64,000 bases of DNA from Oscillospiraceae bacterium. GTDB taxonomy: Bacteria; Bacillota; Clostridia; Oscillospirales; Acutalibacteraceae. The DNA lies in contig SVPH01000005.1 of the NCBI GenBank assembly GCA_015065965.1, positions 38,282 through 102,281 on the forward strand, read 5' to 3'. Numbering within the stretch: the first letter of the stretch is position 1; each line of letters begins with the position of its first letter. Positions 24,879-34,295 of the stretch are shown here, in pieces. Position numbers and translations under genes: made by a program. Under the pieces are notes generated by a model. That model was given only the letters and a program-made list of their open reading frames with translations, did no database searches and was not told the DNA's origin.

Positions 24879-27128
24879 TTATTCTGCACCGAACGTTATT
24901 TGTTCCGGTTCATCATCGCTGCTGAGCAGTGCGCCTGCAGCAGGAAGATTCTTTGCTTTGTATCTGTACGGTTTTGAAAATTCACCTTCAACATAGTCAC
25001 GCGCAGTCATGAGTCTGTGCCCTTTTTTTAATGTCAAAACTCCAACACCGATAGTATCTTTTGTTGTTTTCGGAAGAATTACGGCTGTGTTAATAAGAAG
25101 GTGTCTGCCTGCACTGGATATTACAACAAGTTCTTTATCCTGTTCAATATGCATTATTGTTGAAACAGGTGATTTGTCAGAAAATGCTTTTATCAGTTTT
25201 TTACGTTTGGTCACAGTCTGATATGCTTTTAGATCAACTTTAGCAACTTTACCGTTTTCAAAGAAGAAAAGCATATAACCGCTGTAATCACTTGTAACAG
25301 TCATATAAAGAGGTATTTCTCCGTCTTCCATTTCAAGTTTTGCAGGGATATAGTCGCCGAGAACGCTTGCTTTAGAATCTTCAAATGCTGATGCAGACGT
25401 TTTATAAACCTGACATTTGTTGGTAAAAAAAAGTAATTCTTTAGCGTTGGTGGTTTCAAATGTCTGAACAATTTCGTCTCCGTCTTTAAGTTTATTGGAA
25501 CCACTCATTCTGAGTGAAAGCGGAGTTATTTTTTTGAAATAACCTTCACGGCTGAAGAAAAGATGAACAGGATAATCGGGAATTTCTTCTTCGTAAGGTG
25601 CATCATCAATTTCATTAGAATAAATTATCTCGGTTTTTCTGGGAATTGAATACTTCTTGATAACCTCTTTAAGTTCATAAATAATAATTTGCTTGATTCT
25701 TTTGGCGTTTTCAAGGATGTCTTTTAAATCTTTTATTGCTGCTTCAAGTTTTTCGATATCCTGAAGACGTTTAAGAATATACTCTTTATTAAGGTGCCTT
25801 AATTTAATTTCGGCAACATATTCAGCCTGAATTTTATCAATTTTAAATCCAATCATAAGATTAGGTACAACTTCGGCTTCTTCTTCGGTATTCCTGATGA
25901 TTTTGATTGCTTTGTCAATATCAAGCAGAATTTTTTCAAGTGCTCTGAGAAGATGAAGTCTGTCTGTTGCACGTTTAAGATCAAATGATGTTCTTCTTCT
26001 TATACAGTTGCTTCTGAAATCAATCCATTCTTTAAGAAGATCAGAAACACCAAGCACTTTTGGCATACCATTAATCAGAACATTAAAGTTGCATGAAAAA
26101 GTATCCTGAAGCGGTGTTGTTTCATAAAGTTTCTTCATTAATTTTTCAGGATCTGTGCCTTTTTTGATGTCAATTGTGATTTTAAGACCGCTTTTATCTG
26201 TTTCGTCACGAATATCACTGATTTCTTTAATTGAACCCGCTTTGATTTTTTCAATAATTCTGTCAATTATTGCTTCCGAGGTTGTTGTCGGAGGAATTTC
26301 AGTTATATCAATGCAGTTGTTTGATTTATCATAAGAGTACCTTGCTCTTACTTTAAATCCTCCCCTGCCCGTTTTGTATATATTTTCAATCTCATCACGA
26401 TTATAAACAAGAAAACCTCCGCCCGAAAAATCAGGACCTTTAAGTGTTTCGGTTACATCGTGCTTAGGATTGCGGAGAAGTTCAATAGTTGTGTTACAAA
26501 CCTCTTCAAGATTAAATGAACATATTGAACTCGCCATGCCTGCGGCAATACCTGTATTTGCGTTAACAAGAACACTCGGGAAAGTTACAGGAAGAAGAAC
26601 AGGTTCCTTCATTGTATTGTCATAGTTGTCAACAAAGTCAACCGTGTCTTTATCAATATCAGAGAAGAGTTCTGTGCATATTTTATCGAGTTTTGCTTCA
26701 GTATAACGAGATGCAGCCCACATCATATCTCTTGAATATGCTTTGCCGAAGTTTCCTTTTGAGTCTACATATGGATGCACCAATGCTTCATAACCTTTTG
26801 AAAGACGAACCATTGTTTCATATATTGCAGCGTCGCCGTGGGGGTTTAACTGCATGGTTCTGCCGACAATATTTGCCGATTTTGAACGGTTGCCGGATAA
26901 AAGACCCATTTTGTACATTGTATATAATATTTTTCTGTGAGAAGGTTTGAATCCGTCGATTTCAGGTATAGCACGGGACATGATTACACTCATTGCGTAA
27001 GGCATGAAGTTAAGTTCAAGTGTATCAACAATAGGCTGATTAACAATTTCACCCGCACCTAAAATATGAGTTTTGTCATCAAGGGTTTCAAGCGGCTTTT
27101 CACTGCTTTTTTTTGATTTTTTAGCCAT
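24879..27128 (-). CDS. Type IIA topoisomerase subunit A (ParC/GyrA-like)
   Basis: DNA-cleaving subunit. Seen: the breakage domain with catalytic Tyr142 in AASRYTEAKL, the segment NPHGDAAIYETMVRL, the GIAAGMAS stretch, a coiled coil near residues 430-490, and a beta-propeller-like C-terminus. There is no GyrA box (QRRGGKG), which points to a topoisomerase IV-type rather than gyrase. At the position of the quinolone-contacting serine (GyrA Ser83) there is alanine (A101). It follows its B subunit by 23 bp. The family is a divergent clostridial second type IIA enzyme; exact activity is not proven. Confidence 0.88.
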   Translation of the reverse strand: MAKKSKKSSEKPLETLDDKTHILGAGEIVNQPIVDTLELNFMPYAMSVIMSRAIPEIDGFKPSHRKILYTMYKMGLLSGNRSKSANIVGRTMQLNPHGDAAIYETMVRLSKGYEALVHPYVDSKGNFGKAYSRDMMWAASRYTEAKLDKICTELFSDIDKDTVDFVDNYDNTMKEPVLLPVTFPSVLVNANTGIAAGMASSICSFNLEEVCNTTIELLRNPKHDVTETLKGPDFSGGGFLVYNRDEIENIYKTGRGGFKVRARYSYDKSNNCIDITEIPPTTTSEAIIDRIIEKIKAGSIKEISDIRDETDKSGLKITIDIKKGTDPEKLMKKLYETTPLQDTFSCNFNVLINGMPKVLGVSDLLKEWIDFRSNCIRRRTSFDLKRATDRLHLLRALEKILLDIDKAIKIIRNTEEEAEVVPNLMIGFKIDKIQAEYVAEIKLRHLNKEYILKRLQDIEKLEAAIKDLKDILENAKRIKQIIIYELKEVIKKYSIPRKTEIIYSNEIDDAPYEEEIPDYPVHLFFSREGYFKKITPLSLRMSGSNKLKDGDEIVQTFETTNAKELLFFTNKCQVYKTSASAFEDSKASVLGDYIPAKLEMEDGEIPLYMTVTSDYSGYMLFFFENGKVAKVDLKAYQTVTKRKKLIKAFSDKSPVSTIMHIEQDKELVVISSAGRHLLINTAVILPKTTKDTIGVGVLTLKKGHRLMTARDYVEGEFSKPYRYKAKNLPAAGALLSSDDEPEQITFGAE

Positions 27129-27151
27129 ATTATTTAACTCCGTAATTCAAA

Positions 27152-29140
27152 TTATGAAACGTCTGCCATGTCAATATAAAGATGACCGTTTTGTGCAATG
27201 TGTTCTTTTCTGCCTGCAAGGTTGTCACCGAGAAGCAGGTCAAATTTATCAGATGTTTCCTGTGCAAAAGAAGGCTCAACTTTGATAAGACGCCTTGTAG
27301 CGGGATTCATTGTTGTAAGCCACATCATATCAGGGTCGTTTTCACCAAGACCTTTTGAGCGCTGGATTGTATATTTTTTATTGCCGATTTCTGCAATTGC
27401 ATCTGTTTTTTCTTTTTCTGTATATGCAAACCAAGTTTCATCACCGCATGTGATTTCATAAAGCGGTGACTCGGCAATGAAAACTTTTCCTTCTTCAAAA
27501 AGAGTAGGCATAAGTCTGTATATCATGGTGAGAATAAGCGTTCTGATGTGAAAACCGTCAACATCGGCGTCAGTACAAATAATAATTTTGTTCCAACGCA
27601 ACAAATCGAGGTTAAATGAAATCATATCTTTACCTTTTTTTTGCTTAGAACCGACCTCGACACCGCATCCGATAACTTTAATAAGGTCTGTTATAATATC
27701 GCTTTTGAAAATGCGGTCATATTCTGATTTTAAGCAGTTAAGAATTTTACCTCTGACAGGCATAATTGCCTGAAATTCCGAGTTTCTCGACTGTTTACAC
27801 GCACCCAATGCAGAGTCACCCTCAACAATAAAAAGTTCTCGAATTTCAACATCCTTGCTTCGGCAGTCAACAAATTTTTGGATTCTGTTTGTTAAGTTGC
27901 CGACATTTTGTATGAGTGATTCTTTAAGACCCTGCCTTGTTTTTTCTGCCTTAACACGGCTTCGCATATTTATGAGAACCTGGTCCGCAATTTTATCTGC
28001 TTCAATGGGATTTTCAATAAAATAAATTTCAAGTTGATGCTTTATGAAATCCGTCATCGCATCTTGAATGAATTTGTTGGTTATTGCCTTTTTTGTTTGG
28101 TTTGCGTAGGAAGTCTGGGTTGAAAACGAAGAAATAACAAGAACAAGACAGTCTTCAATGTCTTGGAATGTTATTTTACTGTCACTTTTTTGGTATTTTC
28201 CGCTTTGCTTGAGGTATGAATCAATCTGTGCAACAAATCCAAGCCTTGTTGCTTTGTCGGGCGAACCGCCGTTTTCAAGGAAACTTGAGTTATGATAGAA
28301 TTCTTTTATCTGAATTTTGTTAGAGAATGTAAGCGAGAAATTCATTTTGAGTTTATAATCAGGTAAATCTTCACGGTCTCTGCCTACTCTTTCTCCGTGC
28401 CATGTCTGGACGCTTGTAAGAGCATTATCACCTACACATTCTTTGACATAGTCTTCTATGCCGTTTTCATATACGTATTCATAGGTTTCAAAACTTTTAC
28501 CGACTTGATTTTTCAATATAAATCGAACACCGGCATTAACAACAGCCTGCTTTTTAAGTGTATCCTGAAAATATTCTAAAGGAATATCTATATCGGTAAA
28601 AACTTCAAGGTCAGGCTTCCATTTGATTCTGGAACCGGTATCACGTTTGTTATATTCTTCTTTAAGCATTTTGCCTACAGGTTCACCTTTTTCAAAATGA
28701 AGCAGGTATCTGTAGCCGCCTGTGTGTATTTCAGCCTTCATATATTCAGAAGCATATTGAGTAGAACAAAGACCCAATCCGTTCAAGCCAAGAGAATACT
28801 CGTAACTGCCGTTGTTATTTGTGTCATACTTACCGCCTGCATACATTTCACAGAAAACAAGTTCCCAGTTATATCTTCCCTCTTTTTGGTTGAAGTCGAC
28901 GGGAATGCCTCTGCCGAAGTCCTGTACTTCAATTGAGTGGTCAGCAAAGCGGGTAACAATAATTTTATCACCGTAACCTTCTCTTGCTTCGTCGATTGAG
29001 TTTGAAATAATTTCAAAAGCAGCATGCTCACATCCGTCAAGTGCGTTTGAGCCAAAAATAACTGCCGGTCTTTTTCGAACCCTGTCAGCACCTTTGAGAG
29101 CAACAATGCTTTCATTATTATATTCGGGTTTTTTAGCCAT
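27152..29140 (-). CDS. Type IIA topoisomerase subunit B (ParE/GyrB-like)
   Basis: ATPase and Toprim subunit. Seen: GHKL ATPase motifs EIISNSIDEA, DFGRGIPVD and GLNGLGLCST, and Toprim motifs VEGDSALGACKQSRN and DADVDGFHIRT. These differ from the usual GyrB/ParE forms (KRPGMYIG becomes KRPAVIFGS; EGDSAGGSAKQGR becomes EGDSALGACKQSR), so this is a divergent subfamily. The start at 29140 (MAKKPEYN) has GGGAGG 10 nt upstream; a longer reading would translate through the ribosome binding site. 662 aa. First gene of a two-gene operon. Confidence 0.88.
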   Translation of the reverse strand: MAKKPEYNNESIVALKGADRVRKRPAVIFGSNALDGCEHAAFEIISNSIDEAREGYGDKIIVTRFADHSIEVQDFGRGIPVDFNQKEGRYNWELVFCEMYAGGKYDTNNNGSYEYSLGLNGLGLCSTQYASEYMKAEIHTGGYRYLLHFEKGEPVGKMLKEEYNKRDTGSRIKWKPDLEVFTDIDIPLEYFQDTLKKQAVVNAGVRFILKNQVGKSFETYEYVYENGIEDYVKECVGDNALTSVQTWHGERVGRDREDLPDYKLKMNFSLTFSNKIQIKEFYHNSSFLENGGSPDKATRLGFVAQIDSYLKQSGKYQKSDSKITFQDIEDCLVLVISSFSTQTSYANQTKKAITNKFIQDAMTDFIKHQLEIYFIENPIEADKIADQVLINMRSRVKAEKTRQGLKESLIQNVGNLTNRIQKFVDCRSKDVEIRELFIVEGDSALGACKQSRNSEFQAIMPVRGKILNCLKSEYDRIFKSDIITDLIKVIGCGVEVGSKQKKGKDMISFNLDLLRWNKIIICTDADVDGFHIRTLILTMIYRLMPTLFEEGKVFIAESPLYEITCGDETWFAYTEKEKTDAIAEIGNKKYTIQRSKGLGENDPDMMWLTTMNPATRRLIKVEPSFAQETSDKFDLLLGDNLAGRKEHIAQNGHLYIDMADVS

Positions 29141-29181
29141 ATGGTCAAATCCTCCCAAATTAAGCAAATTTTACCGATACT

Positions 29182-29209
29182 ATTATACCACATCTTGAAT
29201 CAAAGTCAA
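29182..29209 (-). promoter_or_regulatory. Promoter of the topoisomerase operon
   Basis: Minus strand TTGACT (29209-29204) and TATAAT (29187-29182), 16-bp spacer, about 45 bp upstream of the B-subunit start. Confidence 0.75.
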
Positions 29210-29280
29210 GTTAGGTATCAAGATATTGTTTGCTGTTTTTCTTCTTAATAATAGTATATTCTACATATTGACCTAAAAAA

Positions 29281-29311
29281 CGGACAGAAAAAAACCGGCC
29301 GAAGCCGGTTT
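29281..29311 (-). terminator. Intrinsic terminator of the U32-peptidase operon
   Basis: AAACCGGC / GCCGGTTT with a four-base loop; on the minus strand the stem is followed by seven T. Confidence 0.9.
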
Positions 29312-29320
29312 AAATAAAAA

Positions 29321-29659
29321 TCAGTAAATTATGCTTTTCTTTTTACCTTTTTTGTTAACAGGATGCTCTTTAATACGGATTATGTAATCAATATTGATAA
29401 TTTCATCTCCGTCTTTTGTTTTAACGGTAAGCCAATTATCAGAAACACCCGTAACATTGCATTCAATAACATTTGAAGCACTGTTTGATATGTAAATTAC
29501 GCAATCCTTATTTAAATATCTGCAAAAGATTTCATTCATATTAATATTACCTCTTTTCTTGCGCTTGCGGATTATTCTTCTGATATTTTGTGATTTTTGA
29601 TTGTGAATAATTATAAAAATAACAATCCATAAAAATATTATCGGCAAATACGAACTCAA
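29321..29659 (-). CDS. Small conserved protein with SH3/LSm-like barrel (DUF6897-like)
   Basis: The C-terminal 70 residues (CRYLNKDCVIYISNS..., DNWLTVKTKDGDEIINIDYIIRI) look like a small beta-barrel found next to U32 peptidases in Clostridia. Two starts are possible. TTG 29659 overlaps the U32 stop (TTGA) and adds a membrane segment of about 17 residues plus a basic stretch; no ribosome binding site precedes it. ATG 29539 has GAGG 10 nt upstream and gives 72 aa. The shorter form is more likely, but the clean hydrophobic segment in the extension makes the longer form worth considering. Function unknown. Confidence 0.65.
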   Translation of the reverse strand: MSSYLPIIFLWIVIFIIIHNQKSQNIRRIIRKRKKRGNINMNEIFCRYLNKDCVIYISNSASNVIECNVTGVSDNWLTVKTKDGDEIINIDYIIRIKEHPVNKKGKKKSIIY

Positions 29660-30906
29660 AGAATAACACCGTTCTTTCTTTGCATTCTTAAATAAGAACC
29701 TTCAGGTATTTTAACAGGACAGTCAAAACTCAGTTTCATCATCGGATGAGGAGCATTTTCAATCAACTCTCCATCAGAATTTTTGAGGTTTTTAACTGTA
29801 ACTTTGATTGGCTCAACACCTTTAATCATTATTTCAAGTTTGTCACCCTCAAAAAATCTGTTTCTTTGGGATGCATACAAAACACCGTTTTCCCATTTTT
29901 CTGCAATTGCGGCAACATCCCATTCACGCACATATCCGCCATTATAAAAAATCTGCGCATCATCCATAGGTGTTGAAAAATAGAATCCCGTACAGTATTG
30001 GCGATTACTTGCTTTTTTTACTTCATCTAATATCCACTTATCCGGTTTGTAATCGGTTGCAAATCCTGATGCTTCATAGCCGTCAAGAGCGCACCTGTAT
30101 GCGTTTACGGAAACAGCAGTATAATAAGCAGATTTAGCCCTGCCCTCAATTTTAAAACTGTTAATTCCCGCTTCAGTAAGTTTTGCAATATGTTCAATAA
30201 GGCACATGTCACGCGAGTTCATTATGTATGTGCCGGTGTTATCCTGTTCAACGGGAAAATATTCATCAGGTCTTTTTTCTTCCAAAAGAGCGTATCTCCA
30301 GCGGCACGGCTGTGCGCAGTCTCCTCTGTTTGAATCTCTTCCTGTCATATAGTTTGAAAGAAGGCATCTGCCGGAAAAAGAAACGCACATTGCACCGTGA
30401 ACAAAAGACTCTATTTCAAGTTCTTTTGGTGTTTTTGCTCTTATTTCTGCTATTTCATCAAGTGAAATTTCTCTTGCGGTAACAATTCTTTTTGCACCCA
30501 TTTCATAAAATGCGCGGGCTGCAGCATAGTTTGTTATGCCGGCCTGAGTTGAAATGTGAATTTCAACATTCGGAGCATGTTTTTTTGCCAGAAGCATAAC
30601 ACCTATATCGGTTACGATGAACGCATCAACACCGCTTCCTGATGCATATTCAAGAAAAGCAGGCAGCGCTTCAAGTTCATCATTACGGGGTACGGTATTG
30701 CAGGTAAGATAAACTTTTACGCCTTTAGAATGTGCGTAGTCACACGCTTTTTTCAGTTCATCACCGCCGAAACTTGCTGCTGCAGTACGCATTCCAAAGC
30801 AATCAGAGCCAAGATATACAGCATCTGCACCGTATTCAACGGCTGCATGAAGTCGCTCAACATCGCCTGCAGGAGCAAGCAATTCGGGTTTTGAAATATT
30901 GTTCAT
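29656..30906 (-). CDS. Peptidase U32 family protein
   Basis: Seen: the N-terminal signature PELLAPAGDVERLHAAVEYGADAVYLG, HISTQAGITNY, the cysteine-containing region SFSGRCLLSNYMTGRDSNRGDCAQPCRW and SFKIEGRAKSAYY. Family members were first described as collagenase-like peptidases but several (TrhP/RlhA) take part in tRNA or rRNA hydroxylation; the conserved cysteines fit an iron-sulfur or RNA-modifying role. 416 aa. Probably co-transcribed with mltG upstream (9-bp gap) and the small protein downstream. Confidence 0.9.
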   Translation of the reverse strand: MNNISKPELLAPAGDVERLHAAVEYGADAVYLGSDCFGMRTAAASFGGDELKKACDYAHSKGVKVYLTCNTVPRNDELEALPAFLEYASGSGVDAFIVTDIGVMLLAKKHAPNVEIHISTQAGITNYAAARAFYEMGAKRIVTAREISLDEIAEIRAKTPKELEIESFVHGAMCVSFSGRCLLSNYMTGRDSNRGDCAQPCRWRYALLEEKRPDEYFPVEQDNTGTYIMNSRDMCLIEHIAKLTEAGINSFKIEGRAKSAYYTAVSVNAYRCALDGYEASGFATDYKPDKWILDEVKKASNRQYCTGFYFSTPMDDAQIFYNGGYVREWDVAAIAEKWENGVLYASQRNRFFEGDKLEIMIKGVEPIKVTVKNLKNSDGELIENAPHPMMKLSFDCPVKIPEGSYLRMQRKNGVIL

Positions 30907-30915
30907 AGATATCTC

Positions 30916-32307
30916 CTAACGGCTGTTTACCCGCAAAACCTCTCTGCCGTTTGCGTCATGCTCAGACTGAGTTCTTGCCATATAAATCTTGCCGTATTTA
31001 TCGTGTCTGAAGTAATAATAATCCGTATCATCGGGATAAAGCGCAGCATGTATAGCGGCGCTGCCGGGGTTACAGATGGGTCCGGGCGGAAGACCGGGTT
31101 GCACATAGGTGTCATAGTTGTTTTCAAGAGTAATTGCTTCTGAAGTTGAAACATTAGGTGCAACATAGTATGAAATATAGTTTGCCGTTGAGTCACAGCC
31201 AAGCAGCGGCCATGAAACAGAATTTTTAAGTCTGTTATGGATTACAGATGAAACCAGACCCATCTGATCCTCATCTGCTGCTTCACGCTGAATTATTGAA
31301 GCAATTATTATAATTTCATCTCTTGTGAGACCTAATTCGACACATCTTGCCTCATCTTCTTCGTCCCAGATATCCTCACTTCTTTCAAGGAACTTACGGA
31401 TTATTGTATTTGCATCGCTCTTTTCGTAAAATTCATAAGTGTCAGGGTAAAGATAGCCTTCGAGTTTAAATGTTCTTTCTCTGCTGTCAGGAATATCGTT
31501 AATGAATTCATGTTCAAAATCTGTGCCGCGGATGGATGCCAGAAGTGCTTCTTTTGAACACACACCGAATTCTTCAATTTTATTGAAAATCTGATATATT
31601 GACCAACCTTCAGGGAAGACAAGAGTAATGGTATCTGCAGTTTTTTGTGTTTCTTTGAATTCGTTGAGGTAACCTTCAAGACCCATATTCTTCTGAACAT
31701 AGTAAACTCCGCTGAGATAGACGGGTGCAGAAGGCTTTTTTTCTTTGTTGATATTTTTAAGAAAATCTACAAGATTAAAATAAACCTTACAAAGCGTCTT
31801 TTGCTTAACAAGTCCTTCGTCGCTGAGTATTTCAATTATGCTTTCGGTTGTTGAGTTTTGAGGAATAGTAACCTTAACAGTTTCTTCGCTTCTGCTTAAA
31901 GCAAGAACATCATTTATAAATGTAATTGCAATTGCAGAAAAAGTTGTAGTAAAAATAATAACTACAAGACAGAAGACAGCAACAACGGAATTAAACGCTT
32001 TTTTTCTCACATTTTGTTTAGATGAGACTTTGTTTTTGGAAGGTGCGGAAGGTTGCTGCGGCTGAATTGTTTTTCTTTGAGGCTTTCTGTTTGAAAAATA
32101 TACTTCACCTTTATACGGCGGCGTGTGGTCATCAAAATCAAGAGGAAGATTGTCATCCTCGATTCTTACTTCAAATTTTTTCTTTGGAATTTCAACCGGA
32201 GCAGGAATAATTTGATCAAGTGCATCTGCATTCAAAAAGCCGTCATCTTCAATATTAACTTTAAAGGGTTCTTTTTTTGAATTAAAATTATTGTTATCAT
32301 TATTCAT
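30916..32307 (-). CDS. mltG: Endolytic murein transglycosylase MltG (YceG-like)
   Basis: Cuts nascent glycan strands at the membrane. Seen: a cytoplasmic N-terminus of about 105 acidic/basic residues, a single membrane segment (about 108-130, VVAVFCLVVIIFTTTFSAIAITF), a LysM-like region, and the catalytic glutamate in ASIIQREAAD followed by HNRLKNSVSWPLLGCDST. 463 aa, the long N-terminus being typical of Gram-positive members. GGAGG precedes the ATG by 9 nt. Confidence 0.93.
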   Translation of the reverse strand: MNNDNNNFNSKKEPFKVNIEDDGFLNADALDQIIPAPVEIPKKKFEVRIEDDNLPLDFDDHTPPYKGEVYFSNRKPQRKTIQPQQPSAPSKNKVSSKQNVRKKAFNSVVAVFCLVVIIFTTTFSAIAITFINDVLALSRSEETVKVTIPQNSTTESIIEILSDEGLVKQKTLCKVYFNLVDFLKNINKEKKPSAPVYLSGVYYVQKNMGLEGYLNEFKETQKTADTITLVFPEGWSIYQIFNKIEEFGVCSKEALLASIRGTDFEHEFINDIPDSRERTFKLEGYLYPDTYEFYEKSDANTIIRKFLERSEDIWDEEDEARCVELGLTRDEIIIIASIIQREAADEDQMGLVSSVIHNRLKNSVSWPLLGCDSTANYISYYVAPNVSTSEAITLENNYDTYVQPGLPPGPICNPGSAAIHAALYPDDTDYYYFRHDKYGKIYMARTQSEHDANGREVLRVNSR

Positions 32308-32324
32308 ATGTAGAAACCTCCTTG

Positions 32325-32885
32325 CTATCTAGAGTTTCTCAACTTGTTTTCTGTCAAAATATAATTAACGGGAATATCAAACTTTTCATTTGAAATTTGG
32401 AAACAAAGACATCTTTCATATATAAATCCAACGGTTTTGACCTGATTGTGTGAAAGAAAACGGTCATAATATCCGCCGCCGTAACCTATGCGATTACCGT
32501 GAAGATCAAAACACACGGCAGGAACAACGCAAATAGCGTTGTTTAAATCTGATACCTTTAAATTATTACCGCAATCAACAGTCGGTATTCCGAATTTACC
32601 GGTTTTGAGTTCAGAAAATGACTTTAATTCATAAAAATCCATTTTTTCGCCAATACAAACAGGCACAGCGACGCGTTTATTATCTTTTAAGGCATATTTA
32701 ATTATTTTTTCTGTATCCGTTTCACTTCCAACAGATACATATATGAGCAGCAAATCAGATGTTTTATATAATTTCGAATTGATAAAACGAACAAAAATCC
32801 GTTCATCAAATAATGCTTTTTCTGACTGTGAAATGGAATTTCGGATTTGCAAATATAATTTTCTGATTGATTTTTTATTAATCAT
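32325..32885 (-). CDS. 5-formyltetrahydrofolate cyclo-ligase
   Basis: Converts 5-formyl-THF to 5,10-methenyl-THF with ATP. Seen: the ATP/substrate loop GNRIGYGGGYYDRFL and an N-terminal arginine/lysine-rich helix (RKLYLQIRNSIS). The start at 32885 overlaps the DJ-1 stop as ATGA, giving translational coupling; an in-frame ATG two codons earlier is possible. 186 aa fits. It sits in an apparent operon with DJ-1, a GNAT protein and thymidylate kinase. Confidence 0.92.
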   Translation of the reverse strand: MINKKSIRKLYLQIRNSISQSEKALFDERIFVRFINSKLYKTSDLLLIYVSVGSETDTEKIIKYALKDNKRVAVPVCIGEKMDFYELKSFSELKTGKFGIPTVDCGNNLKVSDLNNAICVVPAVCFDLHGNRIGYGGGYYDRFLSHNQVKTVGFIYERCLCFQISNEKFDIPVNYILTENKLRNSR

Positions 32886-33424
32886 GAGCATTGAAGGATA
32901 GATTTTAGTTCATCTGCGGCATCTCTGCCAATAACTGCCGCAACAATTTCTATGCCGAAATTAACGGCGCTGCCCATTCCTTTTGCTGTGATAATATTAC
33001 CGTCACGGCAAACAAAGTTGTCAGAAATTTCAGCACCTAAAAGTTCATCTTCAAAGCCGGGGAAACAGATTGCTTTTCGACCGTTGAGAATTCCTTTTTT
33101 TCCGAGAATCATAGGAGCAGCGCAGATGGCGCAAAGAAAAAGATTGTTTTTAAAGCAATAATCTATAAAATTGTTTACAACAGGATTAGCCATAAGGTTG
33201 GTTGTTCCGGGCATCCCACCCGGTAAAATTACACCCTGAAGGTTGTTTTCTGTTAAAACATCAGAATCGGTAAGATCACAAATAAACTTCATTCCGTGCG
33301 AACCTGTAACTACATTGCTACCTGTACCGACACTTTTAATTTCAATTTTGGCCCGTCTAATAACATCAAGGGTTGCTATTGCTTCAACCTCTTCAAATCC
33401 GTCAGCAAAGAAAATGTAAAACAT
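32882..33424 (-). CDS. DJ-1/PfpI family protein
   Basis: 180 aa member of the DJ-1 subfamily (glyoxalase/deglycase or redox chaperone activities have been reported in the family). Seen: the conserved glutamate in FEEVEAI (E14), GVILPGGMPGTTNL, and the nucleophile cysteine elbow AICAAP (C101). No signal peptide. Coupled to the cyclo-ligase gene by a 4-nt overlap; 16 bp after the acetyltransferase gene. Confidence 0.92.
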   Translation of the reverse strand: MFYIFFADGFEEVEAIATLDVIRRAKIEIKSVGTGSNVVTGSHGMKFICDLTDSDVLTENNLQGVILPGGMPGTTNLMANPVVNNFIDYCFKNNLFLCAICAAPMILGKKGILNGRKAICFPGFEDELLGAEISDNFVCRDGNIITAKGMGSAVNFGIEIVAAVIGRDAADELKSILQCS

Positions 33425-33440
33425 ATAAATTAATCCTCCG

Positions 33441-34292
33441 TTAATCGAGTGTCAGTCCAAGATAGGCTCCGCTTAAGGTATCAGTGAGATGTTTGGCTGT
33501 ATCATCCAGCGGTAGAATCATACCGGAAGGTACAATTTCATATGAACCGACTGTTGTTATAAATTTTTCAGGCAAAACAACATATATTTTTTCTGCGTTA
33601 TTAGCAAGAATAACATTAGAAAGAATATCAATTAATTTTTGTTGCGTAAATGTAATTTCCTTTACATTTATTGTTGATTCATCTGCCGTGTAAAGCATAT
33701 AACCTTCACGGCTTATAAATGTTTTTCCGCTATACAGAGCAGCATAATTTATAGCAAAATCAACAGCAGAGTTATCCCATTTGAAATAATCATAGTTTTT
33801 GTATGCGTTGTTTCTGAGTGCCGCAAGATTATTTTGGGCAGTAAATTCAAATATATCGACAGGTTTGATAATATCAGTTTTATATACGGTCAGTAGTTTT
33901 TGTGTGAAAACAGATTTATAACCGTGTTTTTTATAGAAATCGAAAAGTGATTGTTCGGCAGGCTTAAGGCAAATAAATCTGTAACCTCTGTTTTGAGCAA
34001 TGTTTTTTGCGAAATCAAGGAGAGAAGCCATAATTCCCCTGCCCCTGAATTCTTTTGAAGTGCAGGCTGCATACAGATAATATGAAGGATAATCAATACT
34101 TCTGATACACATTTGTCCGTCAAGCAAAAAAAGCATTGAAACTATATTGCCGTTTTCTTCACAGACAACCGTATTTTCGGGCTTGTACCGGTTCCTTATA
34201 AAAAACATTATTTCGTCTTCACCGTCACCGAATGCTTCGATCCACAGAGATACAATATTTTTAATATCGGATTCGCATGAAAGTCTTATCAT
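33441..34292 (-). CDS. GNAT family N-acetyltransferase
   Basis: 283 aa. The N-terminal half is a GNAT domain with the acetyl-CoA loop RGRGIMASLLDFA (about residues 80-92) and the later FYKKHGYKSV strand. The C-terminal 140 residues form a second domain resembling the Eis-type two-domain arrangement. Substrate unknown. It begins 3 bp after the thymidylate kinase stop and is likely in the same transcript. Confidence 0.85.
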   Translation of the reverse strand: MIRLSCESDIKNIVSLWIEAFGDGEDEIMFFIRNRYKPENTVVCEENGNIVSMLFLLDGQMCIRSIDYPSYYLYAACTSKEFRGRGIMASLLDFAKNIAQNRGYRFICLKPAEQSLFDFYKKHGYKSVFTQKLLTVYKTDIIKPVDIFEFTAQNNLAALRNNAYKNYDYFKWDNSAVDFAINYAALYSGKTFISREGYMLYTADESTINVKEITFTQQKLIDILSNVILANNAEKIYVVLPEKFITTVGSYEIVPSGMILPLDDTAKHLTDTLSGAYLGLTLD

Positions 34293-34295
34293 AAT

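Noticed and set aside
24744..24977. Plus-strand open frame between secG and the topoisomerase A gene
   Set aside because: It overlaps the topoisomerase 3' end and the hairpin, has no ribosome binding site, and its composition is unlike a real protein.
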